64,000 nucleotides of DNA from Candidatus Pristimantibacillus lignocellulolyticus (GTDB taxonomy: Bacteria > Bacillota > Bacilli > Paenibacillales > Paenibacillaceae): contig CP097899.1 in NCBI GenBank assembly GCA_023639215.1, forward strand, positions 1,657,501 through 1,721,500, given 5' to 3'. Both the position numbers and the translations under genes were made by a program. Of the stretch, positions 45,321 to 54,349 are shown in pieces. The notes beneath the pieces are model-generated. The model ran no database searches. It saw only the letters and a list, made by a program, of their open reading frames with translations, and was not told the origin of the DNA. Position 1 is the stretch's first letter. Each line of letters starts with the position of its first letter.

Positions 45321-46754
45321 ATGGAACTGGTAGAAGAAGTTTGGAATGTAGCGAAGACAGAGCAATTATGGGAGCCGGGTAGTACAATTGTTGTAGCTGT
45401 TTCTGGTGGACCCGATTCGATGGCATTGCTACATATCCTTCATAGTATTGCATCGCGTGACTCACTCCAGTTGGTCGTTGCTCATGTCAATCATGGGTTT
45501 CGACCGGAGGAGTCTGCTGCAGAATATCAATTAGTTAGACAGGTTGCCGAGCAATTAGCACTTATTTGTGAATATACAGAACTAGACATGCCGCTTTATT
45601 TAGAGCAAAACACGATTAATAGTCAAGCCGCATCTCGCCAAAGAAGATATGCTTTTCTCTATGAAGTATGTGAACGTCATAATGCGAAGTATATTGCGCT
45701 TGCTCACCACGGTGATGATCAAGCTGAAACTGTGCTCATGCATATTTTAAGAGGAACCGGAATTACAGGGCTAAGTGGTATGGCAATAAAACGTCCTGAA
45801 AAAAACGTGGAACTCATTCGCCCTCTACTTCGTATGAGAAAGGATAACTTGATTCTCTATTGTCAGGAGGAACATATTTCATATCTGAATGACAGTAGTA
45901 ATGAGAAGAGGGATTACTTCCGCAATGAAGTTCGACTAGATGTTATTCCTTACTTACAATCTTTCAACCCAAAACTTACACAATCGTTAGCACGACTTGC
46001 TGATGTAGCGGGAATGGAAGATGATTGGATGCAACAACAAGCCAATCAAATGTTTGTAGATCATGTGAAACATCAGGGCCAAAGCATAATAATTAATTGC
46101 AAAGCACTATTAGACGCTCACGTTGCTTTACAAAGAAGATTGATTAAACTAATATTAAGTTATCTTTCTCAAGAAGCAACTAGCATATCGTTCGAGGGCA
46201 TTGAACGAATACGATGGGCTGCAGGGGATGCAGCAACATCCACGTATCGTATCGATGTTGGTGAAGGGATCGTATGCGTTCGCGAATACGATATATTGCG
46301 TTTTGTACATATTAATGATTATTCGCTTTCCCAGTCGACGAAAGTTGAGCCACTCATCATTGAAAAACAACAGCTACCTTGCGTGGTGCAATATGGTAAT
46401 TGGTTTATCTCATGTAAGCTTTATGAAGGCGATGCACAACTTCGAAACCCAGCTTCTAGATATGAAGCGGTATTTGATTATGAAGCGATTTCATTCCCTC
46501 TGACTATTCGTTCACGAGAAATAGGTGACAGAATGAATGTTATAGGGTTAAATGGATCGAAAAAAGTGCAAGATATGTTCGTGGATGCCAAAATCGCTGT
46601 TTCTGAGCGCGATACATATCCGATCTTGCAACAACATTCTGGTCAAATCATCTGGCTTCCTGGTGTGCGAAGGTCTAGTTATGGCTTGGTAAATGAGAAG
46701 ACAAAGGCTTATATTGTTATTACATGCGACAGAGGCAATCATCTTTTGGCTTGA
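45321..46754 (+). CDS. tilS: tRNA(Ile) lysidine synthase
   Basis: Adds lysine to C34 of the AUA-reading tRNA-Ile, an essential modification. The 477-residue protein has the PP-loop VAVSGGPDSMALLHI near residues 25-39, HVNHGFRPEES near 57-67 and LAHHGDDQAETVLMHILRG near 128-146. The C-terminal TilS domain follows (about 370-470, IRSREIGDRMNVIGLNGSKK). ATG 45321 has AGAGAGGTG 7 bases upstream; GTG 45312 lies in that site. hprT and ftsH follow, as in B. subtilis. Confidence 0.95.
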   Translation: MELVEEVWNVAKTEQLWEPGSTIVVAVSGGPDSMALLHILHSIASRDSLQLVVAHVNHGFRPEESAAEYQLVRQVAEQLALICEYTELDMPLYLEQNTINSQAASRQRRYAFLYEVCERHNAKYIALAHHGDDQAETVLMHILRGTGITGLSGMAIKRPEKNVELIRPLLRMRKDNLILYCQEEHISYLNDSSNEKRDYFRNEVRLDVIPYLQSFNPKLTQSLARLADVAGMEDDWMQQQANQMFVDHVKHQGQSIIINCKALLDAHVALQRRLIKLILSYLSQEATSISFEGIERIRWAAGDAATSTYRIDVGEGIVCVREYDILRFVHINDYSLSQSTKVEPLIIEKQQLPCVVQYGNWFISCKLYEGDAQLRNPASRYEAVFDYEAISFPLTIRSREIGDRMNVIGLNGSKKVQDMFVDAKIAVSERDTYPILQQHSGQIIWLPGVRRSSYGLVNEKTKAYIVITCDRGNHLLA

Positions 46755-46816
46755 TCGATGAATAGGAATGAACTTGATTTAGAAACATAACATAGTTAAG
46801 TGTAGGAGGATTTCAG

Positions 46817-47353
46817 TTGTTAAACGACATTCAAGAAGTGCTATATAGTGAGGAACAAATTTCACAAAAGGTGAAAGAGCTTGGCGTGCAATTAACGAAA
46901 GATTTCGAAGGCCGCAATCCACTCGTTATTTGTATCTTAAAGGGTGCATTTATTTTCATGTCTGATCTTGTAAAAGAGATCAAAACACCACTAGAAATCG
47001 ATTTTATGGCTGTTTCAAGTTATGGCCAATCTACAATGTCATCTGGCGTTGTAAAAATTATAAAAGATCTAGATGTTACAGTTGAAGGTCGTGACGTAAT
47101 CATTGTAGAAGATATTATTGATAGTGGTCTTACATTAAGCTATTTGATCGATGTATTAGAGCGTCGCAGCGCAGCATCAGTTACAGTTGCAACGTTGTTT
47201 GACAAACCTGCTCGACGTACAGTAGATCTTCAGCCCCATTATAAGGGATATACATTACCAGACGAGTTCGTTGTCGGTTATGGCTTAGACTATGCTGAAA
47301 AGTATCGTAATTTGCCATTCATAGGTATCCTTAAGCCAGAAGTTTATTCTTAG
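46817..47353 (+). CDS. hprT: Hypoxanthine-guanine phosphoribosyltransferase
   Basis: Salvages hypoxanthine and guanine using PRPP. The 178-residue protein has the PRPP-binding motif VIIVEDIIDSGLTL near residues 94-107, the ICILKGAFIFMSDL segment near 38-51 and the C-terminal VVGYGLDYAEKYRNLP, which holds the purine. The start is TTG 46817 with AGGAGG 7 bases upstream. It lies between tilS and ftsH, the conserved arrangement. Confidence 0.96.
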   Translation: MLNDIQEVLYSEEQISQKVKELGVQLTKDFEGRNPLVICILKGAFIFMSDLVKEIKTPLEIDFMAVSSYGQSTMSSGVVKIIKDLDVTVEGRDVIIVEDIIDSGLTLSYLIDVLERRSAASVTVATLFDKPARRTVDLQPHYKGYTLPDEFVVGYGLDYAEKYRNLPFIGILKPEVYS

Positions 47354-47447
47354 GACTGGCCATGCATGTCATCTCTAAACAACAATACGTTGTTATCGAA
47401 AGACATGCTATGTTAAAATAATTGAAGCGTCTGAGAGGAGGTAGGGG

Positions 47448-49457
47448 ATGAAACGGTTCATGCGTAATACAAGTTATTATTTAATTATTTTTTTGGTTAC
47501 GATAGGGATCTATAATTACATTAGTAATTCAGGTGATACTTCCAAACCTTTAAGATACGATGAGCTAATTACAGCGATCGAATCAGGGAATGTGGCAGAA
47601 TTAGTCTTGAAGTTCGAAGATCAATCCTACTTAGTAACAGGTAAGTATAGTCAGGTGCCAGCGGATGGCAGTAGTCAAAGCTTTACATCTCGTGCCGCAA
47701 CTAGTTCTGTACCGCAACTTGAAGAACTTCGTCAAGAATACGGATTCACCTTAGAACATGAGAAGATGAAGACAGCAGGTTTCTGGTCTAACTTCTTAGT
47801 TACATTGATTCCGTTCATTTTAATTTTTGTATTGTTCTTCTTCTTAATGAATCAAGCTCAAGGTGGCGGCGGCAAAGTTATGAACTTTGGTAAGAGCCGT
47901 GCTAAGCTTTATAACGAAGAAAAGAAAAAAGTTACTTTCCAAGACGTTGCAGGTGCTGATGAAGAGAAGCAAGAACTTGTCGAAGTTGTTGACTTCTTGA
48001 AGGATCCACGTAAGTTTAACTTGGTAGGTGCTCGTATTCCGAAAGGGGTACTTCTAGTAGGTCCTCCTGGTACAGGTAAAACTTTACTTGCACGAGCAGT
48101 TGCTGGAGAAGCTGGCGTACCGTTCTTTAGTATTTCAGGTTCTGATTTCGTGGAAATGTTCGTCGGTGTTGGTGCATCCCGTGTTCGTGACTTGTTCGAG
48201 AACGCGAAGAAAAATGCACCATGTATTATCTTTATCGATGAGATTGATGCAGTAGGTCGTCAACGTGGAGCTGGTCTTGGCGGTGGTCATGATGAGCGTG
48301 AACAAACATTGAACCAAATGCTAGTTGAAATGGATGGTTTCGGTGCTAATGAAGGTATTATTATTATCGCTGCAACGAACCGTGCTGATATCTTGGATCC
48401 AGCGTTACTTCGTCCGGGTCGTTTTGACCGTCAAATTACGGTAGATCGTCCTGACGTTAAAGGTCGCGAAGAAGTATTGAAAGTACATGCGCGTAATAAG
48501 CCGCTTACTAGTGAAGTACAGCTAGACATCATTGCTAAGCGTACAACTGGATTCAGCGGTGCTGATCTTGAAAACCTTCTGAATGAAGCTGCATTACTTG
48601 CCGCTCGTCGTAACAAGAAGGAAATAAATATGGTTGATATCGATGACGCGATTGATCGTGTTATCGTAGGTACAGAGAAGAAGAGTCGTGTTATTAGTGA
48701 TCGTGAGAAGCGCATTGTTGCTTACCATGAAGCAGGACATACGATTGCTGGTTACTATTTAGAGCATGCAGATCAGGTTCACAAAGTTACAATCATTCCG
48801 CGTGGTCGCGCTGGTGGATATGTCATCATGCTTCCAAAAGAAGATCGTATGCTTGTGACGAAGAATGAATTACTAGATCGTGTATGTGGTCTTTTAGCGG
48901 GTCGTGTTGCCGAGGAAATCTTTATTGGTGAAATCGGTACAGGTGCATACAGTGACTTTAAACAAGCTACAGGAATTGTTCGTAGCATGATTATGGAATA
49001 CGGTATGAGCGATAAGCTAGGTCCAATGCAATTCGGTAGTTCACAACAAGGTTCAGTATTTTTAGGGCGTGACATTGGTCACGAACAAAATTACTCCGAT
49101 GCAATTGCATATGAGATTGACCAAGAAATGCAAGCGATTATTAACGAGTGTTATAACCGTACTAGAGACCTTCTTAACGAGAAGAGCAAAGAGATGCATA
49201 TTATTGCAACGACATTGCTTGATGTTGAGACGTTGGAAATCGAGCAAATTAAGTCTTTGCTTGAAACAGGTAACTTACCTGCTCCGTTCTCTGGTGGTGC
49301 TTCAACTGAGCCGACTGTGGAATCTAAAGCAACACCAATCATTGATGAGATCGGTGATGTGAAAGTTCGCATTCAACCACGTGAAGATGAGGAGTCTACT
49401 ACTGATAAGGATCCAATTCAGGATACTCCAGTAGATGACAGTAACAAAAAAGATTAA
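47448..49457 (+). CDS. ftsH: ATP-dependent zinc metalloprotease FtsH
   Basis: A membrane AAA+ protease for quality control. The 669-residue protein has two membrane segments (about 8-25, and 107-130 with LVTLIPFILIFVLFFFLM), Walker A GPPGTGKT near residue 205, Walker B FIDEIDAVGR near 262-271, the second region of homology ending RPGRFDR, and the zinc site HEAGH near 426-430. The C-terminal tail is acidic. GAGGAGGTAGGGG precedes ATG 47448. A long perfect terminator follows and separates it from nadA. Confidence 0.97.
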   Translation: MKRFMRNTSYYLIIFLVTIGIYNYISNSGDTSKPLRYDELITAIESGNVAELVLKFEDQSYLVTGKYSQVPADGSSQSFTSRAATSSVPQLEELRQEYGFTLEHEKMKTAGFWSNFLVTLIPFILIFVLFFFLMNQAQGGGGKVMNFGKSRAKLYNEEKKKVTFQDVAGADEEKQELVEVVDFLKDPRKFNLVGARIPKGVLLVGPPGTGKTLLARAVAGEAGVPFFSISGSDFVEMFVGVGASRVRDLFENAKKNAPCIIFIDEIDAVGRQRGAGLGGGHDEREQTLNQMLVEMDGFGANEGIIIIAATNRADILDPALLRPGRFDRQITVDRPDVKGREEVLKVHARNKPLTSEVQLDIIAKRTTGFSGADLENLLNEAALLAARRNKKEINMVDIDDAIDRVIVGTEKKSRVISDREKRIVAYHEAGHTIAGYYLEHADQVHKVTIIPRGRAGGYVIMLPKEDRMLVTKNELLDRVCGLLAGRVAEEIFIGEIGTGAYSDFKQATGIVRSMIMEYGMSDKLGPMQFGSSQQGSVFLGRDIGHEQNYSDAIAYEIDQEMQAIINECYNRTRDLLNEKSKEMHIIATTLLDVETLEIEQIKSLLETGNLPAPFSGGASTEPTVESKATPIIDEIGDVKVRIQPREDEESTTDKDPIQDTPVDDSNKKD

Positions 49458-49472
49458 TAAGCGTAAATAGAT

Positions 49473-49520
49473 AAGACTGTTCTCTTCAACTGTAATTTTG
49501 CTGAAGAGAACAGTCTTTTG
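49473..49520 (+). terminator. ftsH terminator
   Basis: AAGACTGTTCTCTTCA and TGAAGAGAACAGTCTT form a perfect 16-bp stem, then TTG. Between here and nadA (49521-49795) the gap is AT-rich without a clear gene or riboswitch. Confidence 0.93.
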
Positions 49521-49795
49521 TTATATCCAGTAAGTACTTATAGTGATCCAGAAATCAAACTTACATAACGAAGTGCCCTTCCAGTATTTAAATGTTAAAG
49601 AATGATGAACATTTGCTCGTTATTCCATTGACATGGAGGGTTAACAGATGTAAATTAAATCTTGAATCATTTATTATAAATCACTTTTGTAAAATGAATA
49701 GGAAGCGACTTGTGAAGTAAGTGCAAGAATTCACAAAGTCGTTATAACATTGTAAATAATAGCAAGGCCAATGTGCATAGAGGAGAGGATCTAGA

Positions 49796-50734
49796 GTGGA
49801 AACATTAGCGCTAGAGCGCAAACAAGAACAGAACCGTCAATTGCGTGAACGTCTTATGGAGCTTAAGAAAGAACGAAATGCCATTATATTAGCACATTAC
49901 TATCAAAGAGATGAAATTCAAGAGGTTGCCGATTTCCGTGGAGACTCTTTCTTGTTAGCACAAAAAGCTGCTCAAACTGACGCTGAGGTTATTGTTTTTT
50001 GTGGTGTTCACTTTATGGGCGAGAGCGCAAAAATTCTTGCACCTAATAAAACAGTAATTATCCCAGATGAGCGAGCTGGTTGTCCGATGGCAGATATGGT
50101 TAATGTGGAAGGTCTTCGCAAGTTAAAGGCACAACATCCTAACGCTACAGTTGTCACATATATTAACTCATCAGCTGAGATAAAAGCTGAAACGGACATT
50201 TGTTGTACTTCAGCTAATGCATTGAATGTTGTTAATTCTGTCGAAGGTGACGAAGTAATCTGGGTTCCAGATAAAAACCTAGGTCATTATGTACAACAGA
50301 ACACAGACAAGAAGATGATTATCTGGGAAGGTTATTGCAATACGCATGATATGTTAACCGTCAAAGATGTAGAAGAAATGAAAGCTAAATATCCTAATGC
50401 ACAATTTGTTGTCCATCCTGAATGTCGTCCGGAAGTTGTAGAACTTGGAGACTTTGTAGGAAGTACAACTGCGATTATAAAATATTGTAAAGAATCACCT
50501 TGCCAAGAATTTATTGTGGGCACTGAAGATGGCACAGGATATCAACTACGTTTAGATAGTCCTAATAAGTCATTCCACTTTGCCTCTAAATACTTAGTAT
50601 GCCCTAACATGAAGGTTAATAATTTGAAAAAGCTTGTTAAATGTTTAGAAACAATGCAACCTCAAATTTATGTACCACCTCATGTTGCTGATCAGGCACG
50701 ACTATCGTTGGAGCGCATGTTATTAGTGAAGTAA
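49796..50734 (+). CDS. nadA: Quinolinate synthase A
   Basis: Condenses iminoaspartate with dihydroxyacetone phosphate to quinolinate in NAD synthesis, using a [4Fe-4S] cluster. The 312-residue protein has LAHYYQRDEIQEVADFRGDS near residues 27-46 (substrate site), VFCGVHFMGESAKIL with a cluster Cys near 69, DICCTSANA near 131-139, HPECRPEVVELGDFVGST near 206-223 and the late CPNMK. The start is GTG 49796 with GAGGAGAGGAT upstream. nadB and nadC follow after a repeat cluster. B. subtilis has its nad genes elsewhere. Confidence 0.95.
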   Translation: METLALERKQEQNRQLRERLMELKKERNAIILAHYYQRDEIQEVADFRGDSFLLAQKAAQTDAEVIVFCGVHFMGESAKILAPNKTVIIPDERAGCPMADMVNVEGLRKLKAQHPNATVVTYINSSAEIKAETDICCTSANALNVVNSVEGDEVIWVPDKNLGHYVQQNTDKKMIIWEGYCNTHDMLTVKDVEEMKAKYPNAQFVVHPECRPEVVELGDFVGSTTAIIKYCKESPCQEFIVGTEDGTGYQLRLDSPNKSFHFASKYLVCPNMKVNNLKKLVKCLETMQPQIYVPPHVADQARLSLERMLLVK

Positions 50735-50948
50735 GAGGTAGTTCAAAAAGCGGACTTTGATAACGATGGGGATGCTTACGTAGCTTATTCGACATCGAAT
50801 ATGTCCCCCATCGAAAATCTAGCATAAGCTTCCGAGGCATGTTTCTTTCAGAAACAGTTTAGATGCTCAGGTACACATGGTGTACGCTGCGCTACTCGTT
50901 TTTCGCTGTAGGCCATCTTGTGGGCTTTTAAAAGCCCGCTATTTGAAC
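50735..50948 (+). repeat. Modular repeat with all modules, abutting the nadA stop
   Basis: It starts at the base after the nadA TAA with GAGGTAGTTCAAAAAGCGGA. It carries GATAACGA, CTTACGTAGCTTATTCGACA, the GTTTCT-TTC-AGAAAC hairpin, GTACACATGGTGTAC, GCGCTACTCGTTTTTCGCTG and the right end AAAAGCCCGCTATTTGAAC (50930-50948). It is the full-length counterpart of 22234-22440. Confidence 0.92.
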
Positions 50949-50957
50949 ATCGATTTA

Positions 50958-51040
50958 TAGAGGTAGTTTAAATAGCGGGCTTTGTTAATGAAGATTATGT
51001 TCACGTAGCTTAGTCGGTATCGAATATGCCTCCCCATCGA
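50958..51040 (+). repeat. Truncated second copy before nadB
   Basis: AGAGGTAGTTTAAATAGCGGGCTTT, GTTCACGTAGCTTAGTCGG, GTATCGAATATGCCTCCCC, then truncated. The left end pairs with the right end of the preceding copy (17 of 18 bases), sharing its unusual CTATTT variant. Confidence 0.85.
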
Positions 51041-51089
51041 AAACACGCCGGTCGACCGGGCACTTATAGGAAGTTTGGAGGGTACTACA

Positions 51090-52703
51090 GTGATTCCAAG
51101 ATACTTAGTTGATATTGATATTCAGAGCTTGCCAGTGGTGGATACTGATGTCATCGTAATCGGAGCAGGTATAGCCGGTTTATTTACTGCGCTTCGTTCT
51201 AGTAAGCATCAATCGGTTGTAATGATTACAAAAAAATCTTTGTTAGATAGCAATACTCGTTATGCGCAAGGTGGTATTGCTGCAGTGATATCTGCAGACG
51301 ACTCACCTGAATATCATTTGCAAGACACAATAATGGCAGGTGCAGGTCTGTGTGATCGTACGGCTGTAGATATACTTGCTCATGAAGGACCAGAGGGTGT
51401 AGAAAATTTAATTAAGTTAGGTACACAATTCGACGTAGAAAATGGAGAGTACGCTCTTACACAAGAGGGGGCTCATAGTCAGCGTCGTATTTTGCATGCC
51501 AATGGAGATGCTACAGGATTTGAAATTGTGCGAGCTCTTTCTGAGAAGGCAATTGCTAACTCTAATATAGATGTATGGGATAATCACTTCGTTATTGATC
51601 TTGTTACAGAACAAGGTATTTGTTATGGCGTAATTGTTCAGAAGAGTAACGGAGAACGTCTATTTTTGCGCGGTAAGGCTACTATACTGTGCTCTGGTGG
51701 CTCAGGCCAACTGTATCGATATACAACGAACCCTGAAGTTGCTACAGCAGATGGTGTTGCCATGGCATATCGTGCTGGTGCTAATGTGCGTGATATGGAA
51801 TTTATTCAATTCCATCCAACTTCATTATGTTATCCGGGCGCACCACGCTTCTTAATTTCAGAAGCGGTTCGCGGTGAAGGGGCATATTTACGTAATATTA
51901 AAGGCGAACGATTTATGGACAAATATCATGAACAATTAGAACTTGCTCCGCGAGATGTTGTTGCTCGTGCCATTGTAAGTGAAATGGAAGAGAGTAAATC
52001 TACGTTTGTATATATTGATATTACGCATGAGACGGAAGAGAAAATTAAGCATCGTTTCCCAACGATCTATAAATATTGTTTGGACTATGGTTTAGATTTA
52101 ACAACAGATTGGATCCCTGTTGCTCCAGCTATGCATTATATGATGGGTGGAGTCGAGACCGACATGAATGGAGAAACTAATATTTCTCGATTGTTTGCTT
52201 GTGGTGAAGTTTCATCAACAGGTGTACACGGGGCTAACAGATTAGCAAGTAATTCATTGTCAGAAGCGATCGTATTTGGCAAGCGAATTGTGGACCGTAT
52301 AGCACTATTATCTCCGCTTACGACTGTACCTAATATTAACTTTGAAGGTGATCGTAATATCCATGCCATACAACCTGTTGTGGAGCGTCGTTTGAAGTTA
52401 CAAAAGGTTATGGTGCGGTATGCTGGTTTGAAACGTAACCGTGAAGGATTAGAAAAAGGTTTAGAGGAATTAATGCGACAAGTGACCATCTTCAATACTG
52501 AACTTACTGAGCGTGAAGAGTTCGAATTTGCAAATATGTTAACTAGTGCGTTACTTGTTACAGAGTCAGCGCTCATCCGAGAAGAAAGTCGTGGTGGTCA
52601 TTATCGTGATGATTTCCCAAATCGTGATGATGAAAATTGGATTAAGCATACCGTGTTGAATCGTGAAACTGGTCAAGCTGAGGAGTGGATAACGAATGTT
52701 TGA
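51090..52703 (+). CDS. nadB: L-aspartate oxidase
   Basis: FAD enzyme making iminoaspartate from aspartate for NadA. The 537-residue protein has the Rossmann motif VIVIGAGIAGLFTAL near residues 19-33, NTRYAQGGIAAV near 54-65, DMEFIQFHPTSL near 230-241 and GEVSSTGVHGANRLASNSL near 371-389. GGAGGG (51077-51082) lies 7 bases before GTG 51090; TTG 51075 lies in that site. nadC overlaps its end by 8 bases. The repeat cluster ahead of it separates it from nadA by 355 bases. Confidence 0.95.
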   Translation: MIPRYLVDIDIQSLPVVDTDVIVIGAGIAGLFTALRSSKHQSVVMITKKSLLDSNTRYAQGGIAAVISADDSPEYHLQDTIMAGAGLCDRTAVDILAHEGPEGVENLIKLGTQFDVENGEYALTQEGAHSQRRILHANGDATGFEIVRALSEKAIANSNIDVWDNHFVIDLVTEQGICYGVIVQKSNGERLFLRGKATILCSGGSGQLYRYTTNPEVATADGVAMAYRAGANVRDMEFIQFHPTSLCYPGAPRFLISEAVRGEGAYLRNIKGERFMDKYHEQLELAPRDVVARAIVSEMEESKSTFVYIDITHETEEKIKHRFPTIYKYCLDYGLDLTTDWIPVAPAMHYMMGGVETDMNGETNISRLFACGEVSSTGVHGANRLASNSLSEAIVFGKRIVDRIALLSPLTTVPNINFEGDRNIHAIQPVVERRLKLQKVMVRYAGLKRNREGLEKGLEELMRQVTIFNTELTEREEFEFANMLTSALLVTESALIREESRGGHYRDDFPNRDDENWIKHTVLNRETGQAEEWITNV

Positions 52704-53580
52704 ATGGACAAATGGCGGTTACGATCATGAGTTAAAGCAATTGATTCGTAGCTGGTTGGCAGAGGATATAGGTAGCGGAGATATTACAACAGAGACAACT
52801 ATTCCCGCAAACTCAATGTCTACAGCAGTTATTCATATGAAGGAAGATGGCATTATTGCAGGTATTCCCATCGCTCGTCTTGTATTTGAAGTAGTAGATG
52901 AATCGTTAACATTCAAGGCACTCGTACAAGATGGTGATCGTGTATGTAAAGGAACAGTTATTATCGAAGTAGAAGGTAGTACTAGAAGTCTACTTACTGG
53001 GGAAAGACTTGCATTGAATTTGATGCAAAGACTTTCAGGTATCGCAACAAAAACGAATAGTTTCGTCCAAGCGTTGCAAGGACTACCTACTAGACTAGTT
53101 GATACTCGTAAAACAACACCTGGACATCGCAATCTTGAGAAATATGCGGTACGTGTTGGTGGTGGTCATAATCATCGCTTCGGACTATATGATGCGGTTA
53201 TGATTAAAGATAATCATATTAAAGGAGCTGGTAGTATTACAGCTGCCGTTACATCCGCACGTAAACAAATCCCTCATACGATGAAAATTGAAGTTGAGAC
53301 AGAATCAATGGAACAAATTCAAGAAGCAATCAATAGTGGTGCTGATATTATTATGCTCGACAACATGTCATCTTCAGCGATGAAAGAAGCTGTCGTGTAT
53401 ATTAAGGAGCAATCTCCACATGTTATAGTTGAGGCTTCAGGTAATATCACACTTGAGACGATATATGATAAGGCATCATCAGGTGTTGATGTTATATCCG
53501 TTGGCGGTCTAACGTATTCTTTTCAAGCATTAGACATTAGTCTAGACTTGAATGAGAAGAAGGGTGGAACTATAGCGTGA
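52696..53580 (+). CDS. nadC: Nicotinate-nucleotide pyrophosphorylase (carboxylating)
   Basis: Turns quinolinate and PRPP into nicotinate mononucleotide. The 294-residue protein has EDIGSGDITTETT near residues 20-32, NLMQRLSGIAT near 110-120, DTRKTTPGHRNLEKYAVRVGG near 135-155 (quinolinate-binding) and VEVETES/IMLDNMS in the C-terminal barrel. GAGGAGTGG lies upstream of ATG 52696 in nadB. It overlaps coaX by 4 bases (GTGA), so nadB-nadC-coaX are coupled. Confidence 0.96.
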   Translation: MFEWTNGGYDHELKQLIRSWLAEDIGSGDITTETTIPANSMSTAVIHMKEDGIIAGIPIARLVFEVVDESLTFKALVQDGDRVCKGTVIIEVEGSTRSLLTGERLALNLMQRLSGIATKTNSFVQALQGLPTRLVDTRKTTPGHRNLEKYAVRVGGGHNHRFGLYDAVMIKDNHIKGAGSITAAVTSARKQIPHTMKIEVETESMEQIQEAINSGADIIMLDNMSSSAMKEAVVYIKEQSPHVIVEASGNITLETIYDKASSGVDVISVGGLTYSFQALDISLDLNEKKGGTIA

Positions 53581-54347
53581 TTCTAGTTATAGATGTTGGC
53601 AACACGAACATCGTGCTTGGTATATACAAAGGAAAACAGTTATTACATCATTGGCGTATTAGTACCAATCGTTCTGGAACAGTAGATGAGTATGGAATTA
53701 CGATTCATAACTTGTTCCAATATGCGGGTATAAGTTTAGAGCAAATTGAAGGTGTTGCGGTATCATCTGTTGTACCGCCACTAATGGGATTGTTGGAGCA
53801 ATTATGTGCGAAGTATATGAAGAAAACTCCGCTAATTATTGGGCCTGGTATTAAGACTGGATTAAATATTCGATATGAAAATCCTCGTGAAGTGGGAGCA
53901 GATCGAATTGTAAATTCAGTGGCAGCTATCGAAAAATATGGAGCACCATTAATTGTTGTTGATTTTGGGACAGCAACGACTTTTGATTATATCGATGAAG
54001 AAGCAAATTATCTTGGCGGAGCAATTGTGCCAGGTATTGGAATTTCTACAGAAGCATTGTACCAACGTGCTGCCAAATTACCGCGCATCGAACTTACGAA
54101 ACCAAAAAGCGTCGTAGGTCGCAATTCAGTAACCTCGATGCAAGCGGGTATTATCTTTGGATATGTTGGGCAAGTAGATGGTATTGTTAATCGGATAAAG
54201 AAAGAATTTAATGTAACACCTAAAGTAATTGCAACAGGTGGTTTAGCAGAATTAATTTTTGCTGAGTCTGAAACGATTGAAGTCGTGGATCCTATGCTAA
54301 CGCTTGAAGGGTTACGATTAATCTATGAACGGAATCAGGAGGGATAG
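53577..54347 (+). CDS. coaX: Type III pantothenate kinase
   Basis: First step of CoA synthesis; the type III enzyme is not inhibited by CoA. The 256-residue ASKHA-fold protein starts ILVIDVGNTNIVLGIYKG, giving the phosphate-binding DVGNTN. VDFGTATTFDYI near residues 128-139, GGAIVPGIGIS near 147-157 and ATGGLAELI near 222-230 complete the fold. The start is GTG 53577, inside the nadC stop. hslO follows after 2 bases. In B. subtilis it follows ftsH directly; here nadABC stand between them. Confidence 0.95.
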   Translation: MILVIDVGNTNIVLGIYKGKQLLHHWRISTNRSGTVDEYGITIHNLFQYAGISLEQIEGVAVSSVVPPLMGLLEQLCAKYMKKTPLIIGPGIKTGLNIRYENPREVGADRIVNSVAAIEKYGAPLIVVDFGTATTFDYIDEEANYLGGAIVPGIGISTEALYQRAAKLPRIELTKPKSVVGRNSVTSMQAGIIFGYVGQVDGIVNRIKKEFNVTPKVIATGGLAELIFAESETIEVVDPMLTLEGLRLIYERNQEG

Positions 54348-54349
54348 TT

